A DNA stretch of 39,666 nucleotides from Selenomonadaceae bacterium UBA2897 (lineage in GTDB: Bacteria > Bacillota > Negativicutes > Selenomonadales > Selenomonadaceae): NCBI GenBank assembly GCA_002350105.1, contig DEDT01000039.1, forward strand, positions 1 through 39,666, in the 5' to 3' direction. Positions 16,995 to 24,710 of this stretch are shown in pieces. Each line of letters opens with the position of its first letter. Position 1 is the stretch's first letter. The notes beneath the pieces are model-generated. The model was not told where the DNA came from. It made no database searches and saw only the letters and a program-made list of their open reading frames with translations. The position numbers and the translations under genes were made by a program.

Positions 16995-17828
16995 CTAGAC
17001 GCGCACCTCGAAGTGACCGTCCTCGCGCTCGGGCAGCGGCCTTTTATCCACCACCGTCTTGTCCTGGGGCAGGTCGGGCTGCTCAGCGTAGGTATGCAGC
17101 TGCCTGGCCGGTACGGCTGGCCGCGCGGCCTTGGGGGCAGCTGGCTCAGGCACCGGTTTATTGGCCGCTGCCCGCAGCTTCGCACGTGCCAGCAGGGCCC
17201 TCGCGGCTTCCTCATCCGCCTCTTCCTGTGCCTGCTCATCGGAGAGCTGTGCCAGCACCTCATCGGGACGCATGCCGTCGTAATCCCTGAGTGTCTGCGG
17301 TTCGCTGTGCGTGAAATCCGCGAGGCTCAGGCCCTCACGGCCCTTCCGCCGATGCAGGAACTTCCGCAGCAGCACGAAGCCCAGCACGAACATCACGAGG
17401 ATGCTCACGCCCCAATAGAGGCCGCTGTAACCGTGGCTATAATCGCCGGGGCGTGGCGCCTGCGTCTGGCTCTGCTGCTCCTTGCCCTGCTGATCCTGGC
17501 CATCCTGCAGCAGCGCCGCCGTCTGCGGGTCGAGCTCGCGCGAACCGCTCGTCTGCGCCGTCGTCTGCCCCTGCTTGCCGTTCTGTGGCTGCTGGTTCTG
17601 CTGTGCCTGCTGCTGTTTGGCCTGCGGCTTGCTCTGCGTCGTCTTCGAGAGCGGGCCGTCACCATTCGCCACAGCCTGACGCGCCAGGGCTTCATTGTGC
17701 TGTTCGTCCGTCTGCGAGGAATCCTGCGGCGTCGTGCTCTCCGTCACCGAGCCGCCCCCGCCCAGCGTGATTTTCGGTATCGTGGGCGGCGTCGGTGGCG
17801 TCGGCGGTTTTGGCAGTTCAACGGGCAT
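16995..17828 (-). CDS. Hypothetical single-pass membrane protein with Pro-rich and Gln-rich N-terminus
   Basis: 277 aa, not recognised. The N-terminus is a proline/threonine repeat (PKPPTPPTPPTIPK), then a long low-complexity Gln/Ser/Thr region (about 35-130). A single membrane segment follows (LYWGVSILVMFVLGFVLL, about 138-158) with a basic stop-transfer (RKFLHRRKGR), then an acidic Ala-rich helical tail (about 195-225) and a Pro-rich end. There is no signal peptide, so the topology is probably N-out/C-in or the reverse, with disordered flanks. The start is supported by AGGGAGG 7 bases before the ATG. It lies downstream of the 104-aa gene, separated by a terminator. Confidence 0.7.
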   Translation of the reverse strand: MPVELPKPPTPPTPPTIPKITLGGGGSVTESTTPQDSSQTDEQHNEALARQAVANGDGPLSKTTQSKPQAKQQQAQQNQQPQNGKQGQTTAQTSGSRELDPQTAALLQDGQDQQGKEQQSQTQAPRPGDYSHGYSGLYWGVSILVMFVLGFVLLRKFLHRRKGREGLSLADFTHSEPQTLRDYDGMRPDEVLAQLSDEQAQEEADEEAARALLARAKLRAAANKPVPEPAAPKAARPAVPARQLHTYAEQPDLPQDKTVVDKRPLPEREDGHFEVRV

Positions 17829-17866
17829 CGCTCATCCCTCCCTCGCATCTGCCATACACAAAAAGC

Positions 17867-17891
17867 CCCTCCCCCAAAAAGGAAGGGCTCA
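17867..17891 (-). terminator. Terminator between the two hypothetical genes
   Basis: On the minus strand AGCCCTTCC pairs with GGGAGGGGCT and is followed by TTTTTG. It sits 6 bp after the stop of the 104-aa gene, so the downstream membrane-protein gene may be transcribed less or separately. Confidence 0.65.
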
Positions 17892-17896
17892 TTGAC

Positions 17897-18211
17897 TCAA
17901 TAGTGTGGATGCGCCTTCACGTAATCGACGGGACGCGACCAGTCCACCGTCACCTGCGTATTATTCCAAAGACGCGTCAGCGCGAGCTTGAAGCTCTCGA
18001 CATCAGCCAGCGGATCCACGGTCTCCTCCGTGAAGTCCATGAGCGTCTCATGCGGCACGCTGATGGCGTGCTTGTGCTGCAGCCAGTCCTCGGTGAGCTT
18101 CTTGCCCTCGGCATTGGCCAGATGCACCTCCGCCGTCTTCTTGTCGCCGTCGTAATCAATCCAGCCCAGATCGCTATGGTAACTGATGGCGACGCTATAT
18201 GTATTTGCCAT
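17897..18211 (-). CDS. Hypothetical 104-aa protein
   Basis: Small acidic soluble protein, not recognised (MANTYSVAISYHSDLGWIDY near the start, TVDWSRPVDYVKAHPHY at the end). There is no signal peptide or membrane segment. A GGGAGGAG box lies 8 bases upstream of the ATG. It has its own promoter (TTGCCA, 18 bases, TATAAT at 18319-18348) and a leader of about 100 bases with two hairpins, which is more regulation than a spurious frame would show. Confidence 0.75.
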   Translation of the reverse strand: MANTYSVAISYHSDLGWIDYDGDKKTAEVHLANAEGKKLTEDWLQHKHAISVPHETLMDFTEETVDPLADVESFKLALTRLWNNTQVTVDWSRPVDYVKAHPHY

Positions 18212-18348
18212 TTGTCAAAGTCTCCTCCCGGAATATGAATGGAAGCTGCCGCTTCCCCGACGCAGGCATCGCAGTACCTGCATGGTGACAGGTACATTTC
18301 TGCCCCGTCCGTCCCTCTATTATAAACTGTTTCGCCCCCTCGTGGCAA
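18212..18348 (-). promoter_or_regulatory. Promoter and structured leader of the 104-aa protein
   Basis: On the minus strand TTGCCA (18343-18348) and TATAAT (18319-18324) are 18 bases apart. The transcribed leader then holds GTACCTG/CAGGTAC around an 8-base loop and GGAAGC/GCTTCC around a 4-base loop before the ribosome binding site. The function of the hairpins is unknown. Confidence 0.6.
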
Positions 18349-18407
18349 GGTTTCACGCACTTTATCAGAATTTTTCGCAAATGCCTTGAAAGTGCATTTG
18401 TCAAGAC

Positions 18408-18436
18408 TTGTACGCAGGATTTATTTATGCTAAGAT
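18408..18436 (+). promoter_or_regulatory. Promoter of the probable 6S RNA
   Basis: TTGTAC, a 17-base spacer and TAAGAT. The predicted start is near 18443, just before the structured RNA. Confidence 0.6.
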
Positions 18437-18442
18437 AATAAC

Positions 18443-18629
18443 CAAAGAAGGACAAGCCTCGGATGTGCGCTAGCTTTAACAGTGTCTAACCTACATTTTA
18501 CCTAGGGAGCCCGATTTGATTCTGGCGGATGTGCGCCTCGGCGCAACATGAAACCAGACTTAAGGCACCCACCTGCGAGTCGCAGGTTTTAGGCATATAA
18601 AGCGACCGGCACCTTAGACCCCTGCTTTG
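18443..18629 (+). ncRNA. ssrS: Probable 6S RNA
   Basis: No open frame explains this conserved-looking segment. It folds as a rod: 5' CAAGC, GTGC and GCT pair with 3' AGC, GCAC and GCTTTG. The outer stem encloses a large central bubble and a terminal arm (CTGG..GATGT..GCGCC pairing with GGCGC..ACAT..CCAG). A short perfect hairpin (ACCTGCG/CGCAGGT) lies in the 3' side of the bubble. This is the 6S architecture that mimics an open promoter and binds RNA polymerase holoenzyme. GGCACCCACC and CTAGGGAGCC also resemble Firmicutes 6S sequences as I recall them. It has its own promoter and terminator. Confidence 0.68.
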
Positions 18630-18668
18630 AAGAGGGACTGCTGCTACGCGGCAGTTCCTCTTCGTCTT
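18630..18668 (+). terminator. Terminator of the probable 6S RNA
   Basis: AAGAGGGACTGC pairs with GCAGTTCCTCTT (12 bp, one G-U pair), followed by CGTCTTTTC. Confidence 0.85.
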
Positions 18669-18690
18669 TTCTCATTTCTGCATACCAAAG

Positions 18691-18724
18691 TGCCCGCATG
18701 GCCATTTCTTCGCCGTGCGGGCAC
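18691..18724 (-). terminator. Terminator of the SNF2 helicase gene
   Basis: GTGCCCGCATGGC pairs with GCCGTGCGGGCAC (13 bp), flanked by AAA and TTT. It lies 18 bp after the helicase stop on the minus strand. Confidence 0.85.
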
Positions 18725-18741
18725 CTTTATTTTACATATAC

Positions 18742-21700
18742 TCACTGGAACAGGCTGCGCAGTTCCTCCTCGGTCAGCTGGCTGATGCCGCCGCCTCCCG
18801 GCTGAATCATCTGATCGATGAGTGCCTTTTTCTTCGCCTGCAGCTGGTAGATTTTTTCCTCTACCGTATCCTTCGTGATGAGCTGCACGACCTGCACCTT
18901 GCGCTGCTGACCGAGGCGGTAGGCACGATCCGTCGCCTGATCCTCCACGGCCGGATTCCACCACGGGTCGACATGCACGACCATGTCCGCCCCCGTGAGA
19001 TTCAGTCCCGTGCCGCCCGCCTTGAGCGAGATGAGGAAGACCTCGTGCTCACCTGCATTGAAGGCCTGCACGAGGGACAACCGCTCTTTCGCCGGCGTGC
19101 TGCCATCGAGATAGCTGCTGCTGACCCCGAGGTGCGTGAAACGCTCGCGAATACGCGCCAGAAGCTGCGTGAACTGCGAGAAGATGAGCAGGCGATGACC
19201 GCCCTCAATGGCATCCGTCACGAGCTCGTCGAGCTGGTCGAGCTTGCCCGAGCCGCCCTCCCAGCTTTCGAGGAAGAGCGCCGGATCGCAGGCGATCTGA
19301 CGCAGGCGCGTGAGGATTGCGAGGATGCGCATGCGGCCGCCGTCCACGCCGTGTTCCTTGAGCGTCTGGGCAAACTCCTTCTGGCTCTGCAGGAAATAGG
19401 CCTTGTAAATCTTGGCCTGTTTCGTCGTCATCTCGTTCAGCAGCTTCGTCTCCACCTTATCGGGCAGTTCCGTGAGCACATCCTTTTTCAGACGACGCAG
19501 GATAAAGGGACGGATATGGCGCTGCAGGTCGATGAGCGCCCGCTGCGCCACGGCCGGATTCTCCGAGCCCGCCCCCTCTGTCTCACGCTCGCGCACGATG
19601 GGAATCTCGTAGTGCTGCTTGAAGTAGCGGTGCGTGCCGAGGTAGCCGGGCATGAGGAAATCGAAGAGCGACCAAAGCTCCGTCAGCGTGTTCTCGATCG
19701 GCGTGCCCGTGAGCGCGAACCAGCCCGCCGCATGCAGCTTCTTCACGGCCCGCGCATTCTGCGTCTCCGGATTCTTGATGTGCTGTGCCTCATCGAGAAT
19801 CACGAAATGGAAGCTCTGCGCCTGATACGCTGCAATATCGCGCTTCAGCATATTGTATGTCGTGAGCAGCAGATCACATTGCTGCACCAGTCCCGCCTGC
19901 AGCAGTGCCAGCCGTTCTTTCTTGCTGCCCGCGATCACCAGGGCCTGCAGGCCGGGGGCAAAGCGGTGCACCTCCTCCAACCAGTTATAGACCAGCGAGG
20001 TCGGTGCCACGACCAGTGACGGCGGCAGCTCCCTGCCCTCCTGCTGCGCCTGTTCCCTCTGTGCCAGCAGCAGAGTGATGACCTGCAGCGTCTTGCCGAG
20101 ACCCATATCATCGGCGAGAATGCCGCCAAGGTGCTGCGCCGCGAGCTGTGAAAGCCAGTTGAACCCCGTCACCTGATAGCCGCGCAATGTGCCCGTGAGC
20201 CCCGCTGGCAGCGGCACGGGAGCCGTCTGAGGCTGGCGGATTTTCTGCACCAGCGCACGGAAGTTCTGACTGCGCGCGATCTCGAGGCGCGCGTCCTCCT
20301 GCGCCAGCTCGTCGAGGTAGAGTGCCTGCGCCAGCGGCCGCACGGCTTTCCCCTCCTGCAAATCCGATTTTTGCAATCCCGTATGCTCCACGAGGTCCGA
20401 AAGTGCCGCGAGCTGCTGATCCTGCAGCGTAAGGAAAGTGCCATCCTTCAGGCGATGGTAGCGGCGCTTCTGCCTGTAGTCGTGCAGGATATCCATGAGC
20501 TCCGCCACGTCGAGGCCGCGCGTCTCGAAAGTGAACTCCAGCAGGTTTTCGTCGTTGATGCTGACGCCCGTACGCACTTTTGGCACGGGACGCACGGGCT
20601 TGCTGAGCACTGTGTCGGCATAAAAGACCGCCACGCGCTCCGGCAGGTCGGGCACGGCCTCGGTGAGAAAGTTGAAGCTCTTTTCCTCATCGGGCTGTAC
20701 GTACTGATCCGCCCTGACCTCGAAATCGTAAGCGGCAAAGATGGCGCGTACACGTTGCTCCGCCTTGTCGTCCCGCACGAGCACACGGCCGGCCGGCTGG
20801 GCCGGCAGCTCACGCAGGGGATTGAACGCGATATCGTCGTAACGGAAGACCGGCTTCACCGCGATGCCATCTTTATAATATTCGATATAGAGCTCCACGG
20901 CCAGCGGCACGAGCAGGAACTCATCCTGAAACTCCTGCGCCACGTGCACCTCCGCCGTACCCTCCACGGCGGGCAATACCTGGCTGAACAGCCGCCCCAG
21001 CGATGTCTGGGGCAGGCGAATGCGCGTCGTGCGCGCAAAGGCCTGATAGACGGGCCGGGCGCGGCGCGCGAAGCGCTCGTCCGCCGCGTAGATGGTGCCG
21101 CCCTGATAGATAAAGCGGCAATCCGGATCCAGCACGAGCCCCGGCTCCGACTGCAGCACGAGACGGCCGCCGTCTGCCGTATGCTCCACGGCAACCGCGA
21201 GCGGCGGGTTGCCCGTCCTGACCTGCACGTCGCCCACTTCCTCACCGTCGATGCGCAGCTCGAAGCTCGTCCCCCCCATGAGCTGCAGAAACTGACGCAG
21301 ACTGGCTGGCGTAAGCTTGAACGCCTTGCCGCTGAAGATATAGCTCTTGTTCAAGGCATGAAAATACTGGAAATCCGAGCTGTAGGAAAGCAGCGCCGCC
21401 TCACCCTCGTAGGCCTCTCGCAGAAGATGCCAGAGCTGGCGCGAAACCTCATCCGCCCAAACAAACTGCTCCGTCCGCACGCGCTGCGTGCGTCCGAAAT
21501 CCCAGAAACCGCCCTGCAGCACGGTATGCACGAACTCCTGCAAATTCTGGATCACGTAGCTGCGCGTGCTGTGCAGGCGGAACTCCAGCCATGGCGTGAC
21601 CTTGCCGTACTCCTGCCGCAGCTGCAGCCGCGGCAGCAGGTATACGGGCACCTTTTCGCCCACAAGCGGCTTTTCTGCCGCTGCGAAATACTGGAAGAGC

Positions 21701-22023
21701 TGCTGCTCAGCGCGCTTGCCGCTGCCCTCCTGCCGTTCCTGCACGGCTTTCATCAGGGCCACGGCGTGGCGGCAGGCACCGATGTAGCTGCGCGCGGCCG
21801 GGCAGGTGCAGGTATAGCGCTCCACATTTTCCCCATCGCGCGTCAGGTTGATCTGCGTCTCTACGGGCTGCATCATCTGGCGATCCCGAACCTCAGCAGC
21901 ATAGCAAGGCGGTTTCGCCCGCACTTCTGTCACCTTTTGCACCGCCTGCTGGCGGTACAGGCGCAGGCCCTGTTCGTAAGCGGCATCGCTGGCCAGCGAA
22001 CGAATGACGATATCCTTGAGCAC
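18742..22023 (-). CDS. SWIM zinc-finger SNF2-family DNA helicase/ATPase
   Basis: 1093 aa from a GTG at 22023 (AAAGGAG 8 bases upstream). A SWIM zinc motif lies at about 72-86 (CTCP...GACRH), followed by a long bacterial SNF2-associated region. The two RecA-like lobes follow: Walker A in DDMGLGKTLQ near 640, DEAQH near 743, TGTPIEN, and helicase C motifs including TDRAYRLGQQ near 1028. SNF2 ATPases translocate on double-stranded DNA and remodel protein-DNA complexes. The SWIM-SNF2 combination is widespread in Firmicutes, with no agreed cellular role. The gene is monocistronic and divergent from the glycosyltransferase. Nothing suggests a defence island around it. Confidence 0.93.
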   Translation of the reverse strand: MLKDIVIRSLASDAAYEQGLRLYRQQAVQKVTEVRAKPPCYAAEVRDRQMMQPVETQINLTRDGENVERYTCTCPAARSYIGACRHAVALMKAVQERQEGSGKRAEQQLFQYFAAAEKPLVGEKVPVYLLPRLQLRQEYGKVTPWLEFRLHSTRSYVIQNLQEFVHTVLQGGFWDFGRTQRVRTEQFVWADEVSRQLWHLLREAYEGEAALLSYSSDFQYFHALNKSYIFSGKAFKLTPASLRQFLQLMGGTSFELRIDGEEVGDVQVRTGNPPLAVAVEHTADGGRLVLQSEPGLVLDPDCRFIYQGGTIYAADERFARRARPVYQAFARTTRIRLPQTSLGRLFSQVLPAVEGTAEVHVAQEFQDEFLLVPLAVELYIEYYKDGIAVKPVFRYDDIAFNPLRELPAQPAGRVLVRDDKAEQRVRAIFAAYDFEVRADQYVQPDEEKSFNFLTEAVPDLPERVAVFYADTVLSKPVRPVPKVRTGVSINDENLLEFTFETRGLDVAELMDILHDYRQKRRYHRLKDGTFLTLQDQQLAALSDLVEHTGLQKSDLQEGKAVRPLAQALYLDELAQEDARLEIARSQNFRALVQKIRQPQTAPVPLPAGLTGTLRGYQVTGFNWLSQLAAQHLGGILADDMGLGKTLQVITLLLAQREQAQQEGRELPPSLVVAPTSLVYNWLEEVHRFAPGLQALVIAGSKKERLALLQAGLVQQCDLLLTTYNMLKRDIAAYQAQSFHFVILDEAQHIKNPETQNARAVKKLHAAGWFALTGTPIENTLTELWSLFDFLMPGYLGTHRYFKQHYEIPIVRERETEGAGSENPAVAQRALIDLQRHIRPFILRRLKKDVLTELPDKVETKLLNEMTTKQAKIYKAYFLQSQKEFAQTLKEHGVDGGRMRILAILTRLRQIACDPALFLESWEGGSGKLDQLDELVTDAIEGGHRLLIFSQFTQLLARIRERFTHLGVSSSYLDGSTPAKERLSLVQAFNAGEHEVFLISLKAGGTGLNLTGADMVVHVDPWWNPAVEDQATDRAYRLGQQRKVQVVQLITKDTVEEKIYQLQAKKKALIDQMIQPGGGGISQLTEEELRSLFQ

Positions 22024-22164
22024 GCAGCTCGCTCCTTTCCTGCGGCAGGTCTTGTCTCCCCGCCGTTTCCTATGCTAAACTGAACCTTGGTACTTTTCGC
22101 TAAGAATTTATTCCATCCTTTTATTCTATCATTGAAACCGCCGCGAAGAAAGGATAATTCCTAT

Positions 22165-23220
22165 ATGACCCGCATTCTCATCGTACGACTCTCCGCCATC
22201 GGCGACGTGCTGCACGCCACCACGGTCGTGCACAACCTGCGCCGCCTGCTGCCAGATGCTGAGCTCACCTGGCTCGTGAGCCCGCCCGCCGCCGGCCTGC
22301 TGCAGGACAACCCGGATATCGACCGCCTGATCGTCTGGGATCGCCGCCCCATCGACAAGGCCGGTCTCGCCCACCCGCAACGGGCCTGGCGCGAGCTCAA
22401 AAAGGCCAAAGCCCTGCTCGCCCCCTATACTTTCGACATCGCGCTCGATATTCAGGGGCTTTTCCTCACGGGAATCCTCACGAAAATGAGCGGCGCACCG
22501 CGCCGCATCGGCATCCACGAGCGCCACGAGGGCAACCCGCTCTTCATGACGGAAATGGCGCCCGACATCAAGAGCCCACATAAAATCAAGCGCTATCTGA
22601 CTGCCCTGCTGCCCCTCGGCTTCCGCTGGGAAGACTTCGAGCCGGGCATCATCCTGCCACCCTCGCCGCAGCTCACAGGCTACGCAGAAAATTTCTGGCA
22701 AACCCACGATATCGATATGGACAAGCCCATCCTGCTCGTGAATACGCGCACGACCTGGCCCGATAAGAACTGGCCGCCCGCCTGCTTTGGCCAGGCGCTG
22801 CAGGGAATCCCTGAAGACGTACAGATTGTCTTCACGGGCGCGCCCATCGACGCCTCCTTCATCGACGAGGCACGGGAAGCACTCGGCGATGTGCCGAACA
22901 AGGTGCTGAGCATCGCAGGCGAAACGAGCCTGCAGCAGCTCGCCGCACTCATGCACACGGCCACACTGCTGCTCACGGGCGACACGGGTCCCCTCTACCT
23001 CGCCGAAGGCGCGGGCCTCAGGACCCTCTCTCTCTGGGGGCCGACCCATCCCGACATCTACGGCCCGCTCACCGGGGGCCATACCTTCATCCTCAGCCCC
23101 CACAGCTGCACCGCCTGCTGCAAAACCCACTGTCCGCACAAAACCAACGCCTGCATGAATGCCATCCCACCCGCTGTAGTCCATGCCAAACTCTGCGAAC
23201 TGCTGGCCACAGACCAATGA
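22165..23220 (+). CDS. Glycosyltransferase family 9 (heptosyltransferase type, LPS core)
   Basis: 351 aa from the ATG at 22165 (AAAGGA box), giving the typical opening MTRILIVRLSAIGDVLHATT. The GT-B fold signatures are DIALDIQGLFLTG, GAPRRIGI, and the C-terminal donor site LLTGDTGPLYLAEGAGLRTL with LWGPTHPDIYGP. A cysteine cluster closes the protein (CTACCKTHCPHK), common in this family. It transfers heptose or a related sugar to lipid A-core at the inner membrane, which supports a Gram-negative-type envelope. It is monocistronic. The exact sugar cannot be told. Confidence 0.88.
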   Translation: MTRILIVRLSAIGDVLHATTVVHNLRRLLPDAELTWLVSPPAAGLLQDNPDIDRLIVWDRRPIDKAGLAHPQRAWRELKKAKALLAPYTFDIALDIQGLFLTGILTKMSGAPRRIGIHERHEGNPLFMTEMAPDIKSPHKIKRYLTALLPLGFRWEDFEPGIILPPSPQLTGYAENFWQTHDIDMDKPILLVNTRTTWPDKNWPPACFGQALQGIPEDVQIVFTGAPIDASFIDEAREALGDVPNKVLSIAGETSLQQLAALMHTATLLLTGDTGPLYLAEGAGLRTLSLWGPTHPDIYGPLTGGHTFILSPHSCTACCKTHCPHKTNACMNAIPPAVVHAKLCELLATDQ

Positions 23221-23227
23221 TGATAAC

Positions 23228-23271
23228 AAAAAACGGTGTTTTGGGATCCAAATCCTAAAACACCGTTTTTT
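23228..23271. terminator. Bidirectional terminator after the glycosyltransferase
   Basis: AAAAAACGGTGTTTTGGGAT pairs almost perfectly with its downstream complement, ending in TTTTTT. It serves the convergent genes on both sides. Confidence 0.92.
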
Positions 23272-23326
23272 GCACAGGAAAAAGAAAAAAACTTCCTACA
23301 GACATATCCGGATTGACGTGCGCGTC

Positions 23327-24595
23327 TTATTTCTTCAGCCCCGCCGCGATGGTCATATCGTGGGCATTCTCCGCCGCCGTCTTCTGCAGGTCAAATGCCT
23401 TGCAGGCCGCGGCCTGCTGGTTCTTGTTCGCGCAGAGCACGAGCTCGACGCGGCTGCCCAGCAGGCGCTTGGCCTGGCGGAACACGAGCCAGAACTCCGG
23501 ACTCCAGGCCACCATGACGTAGGACTCGGCGAGGTCGCTGTGCGCGGCGTTCACGAGCTCCGCCACCGAGGGGCCGGCCTGCTCGCTGCCCGGCACGATG
23601 ATGTTGATGCCATCGTCTTCCATTTCCTTGGCCTGCACCTTGTTCTCGGCCACGGCCAGCAGGCCTACGGGCATGAGCGCGTCGTGCACGCCCAGCGCAT
23701 GGCTCTCGCTCATATTCGTGATGTGGACGTCGCGCAACGGGCCCCATCCCACGGCGAGCTCCATAAGCTGGCCCACATGATCCGTATGGATATGGACACT
23801 GATGTAGCGCTCCTCACGCTCCACGAGCGCAAAGGACGAGAACTGATGCAGCTGTTTCTCCAGCTTGGGCACGTTCAGCTTCGGATTGCGGATGAGCATG
23901 CGCACGCAATAGGCGCGCACGCGATCCTTCGCCGGATTCGGCATGCCCGGCTGCTGCGCGTTGAGCCCCAGTGAAAGGCTGACCGCCGGCGAGACAAAGT
24001 TGCCGTCGAGTCCCTTGAGGCAGCCCTCGAGAAAGGCCGACATGATGCGCGGCCCCGCTTCCTTTTCGTCGATGCCCGCCATGGCCTCCTTGCCCGAGGC
24101 CAGCGCCGCCTGCAGGATCTCCGTGATGGGCTCATTGTCGCGCACGGCATGATAGGCCCCCTTGGCCACGGCCCGCGCATTCATGATAAAGGGATTCTGC
24201 GGCTGGTCCGGAATCACGCGCTGCGCATAGAGAATGCCGTACTGAAAAGCCTTGCCAAACTCTGAGGATGTGGCATCCTGCTTGCCGATCAGGCCCTTGC
24301 CCAGCCCGCGGAACATCTGTGCCAGCACGACGCCAGCACTGCCGCGCGCGCCGAAGACCGCACCCGTCGCCGCACGCCGCGCAAGGCCGCCGATGCTGTC
24401 ATCCTTCACCTCATAGAGCGACATGATTGCAGCGCCAATCGTATGCAGGATATGTGTTCCCGGCAGCTGCCCCATGCCCCGCAGCCCGTTGAGATCCTCA
24501 TAATCCAGCAGGAACTCGCTATAAGCCCCGGAGAGCATGCGCTTGAAGTCGCTGCCCGTAATTACTTCCCGATTTTGTCCTGTCACGTCAACCAC
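23327..24595 (-). CDS. FakA/YloV-like DAK2-domain protein lacking the metal-binding aspartates
   Basis: About 422 aa from a GTG at 24595. An upstream TTG at 24673 would put the promoter inside the gene. The N-terminal DAK2 (DhaL) domain keeps LNGLRG, GTHILHT and the helix GAVFGARGSAGVVLAQMFRG. However, the DGDTGTN metal/ATP motif of fatty acid kinase FakA is replaced by MGQLPGTH (about 41-48). The C-terminal part (ERYISVHIHTDHVGQLMELA, then WGPLRDVHITNM) matches the FakA/DegV-associated region, and the gene is otherwise intact. It may be a catalytically inactive paralogue with a binding or regulatory role; that is inference. It is divergent from the FtsA-like gene with overlapping promoters. 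Confidence 0.75.
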   Translation of the reverse strand: MVDVTGQNREVITGSDFKRMLSGAYSEFLLDYEDLNGLRGMGQLPGTHILHTIGAAIMSLYEVKDDSIGGLARRAATGAVFGARGSAGVVLAQMFRGLGKGLIGKQDATSSEFGKAFQYGILYAQRVIPDQPQNPFIMNARAVAKGAYHAVRDNEPITEILQAALASGKEAMAGIDEKEAGPRIMSAFLEGCLKGLDGNFVSPAVSLSLGLNAQQPGMPNPAKDRVRAYCVRMLIRNPKLNVPKLEKQLHQFSSFALVEREERYISVHIHTDHVGQLMELAVGWGPLRDVHITNMSESHALGVHDALMPVGLLAVAENKVQAKEMEDDGINIIVPGSEQAGPSVAELVNAAHSDLAESYVMVAWSPEFWLVFRQAKRLLGSRVELVLCANKNQQAAACKAFDLQKTAAENAHDMTIAAGLKK

Positions 24596-24627
24596 CCGTT
24601 TCTTTTTGAAATTTTTTTGTTTATCTG

Positions 24628-24656
24628 TTGCCAAAAACAGGATTCTATTATATACT
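24628..24656 (+). promoter_or_regulatory. Promoter of the FtsA-like gene
   Basis: TTGCCA (24628-24633), a 17-base spacer and TATACT (24651-24656). It lies in the short divergent region shared with the DAK2 gene, where a minus-strand TATAAT overlaps it. Confidence 0.8.
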
Positions 24657-24710
24657 TCGCGAAATGTTACCAATAACCTCTAAAAATATCGTCAATAAGG
24701 AGATTTTTTC

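Noticed and set aside
18691..18724. Large stem considered as part of the 6S RNA
   Set aside because: The 6S candidate already has its own terminator, and this stem is correctly placed as the helicase terminator.
18742..22023. SNF2 helicase as part of a phage-defence system
   Set aside because: It is monocistronic, with no nuclease, methylase or protease partner. Its neighbours are a 6S RNA and an LPS glycosyltransferase.
20371..22083. A 570-codon plus-strand open frame
   Set aside because: Antisense to the SNF2 helicase, with no recognisable domain.
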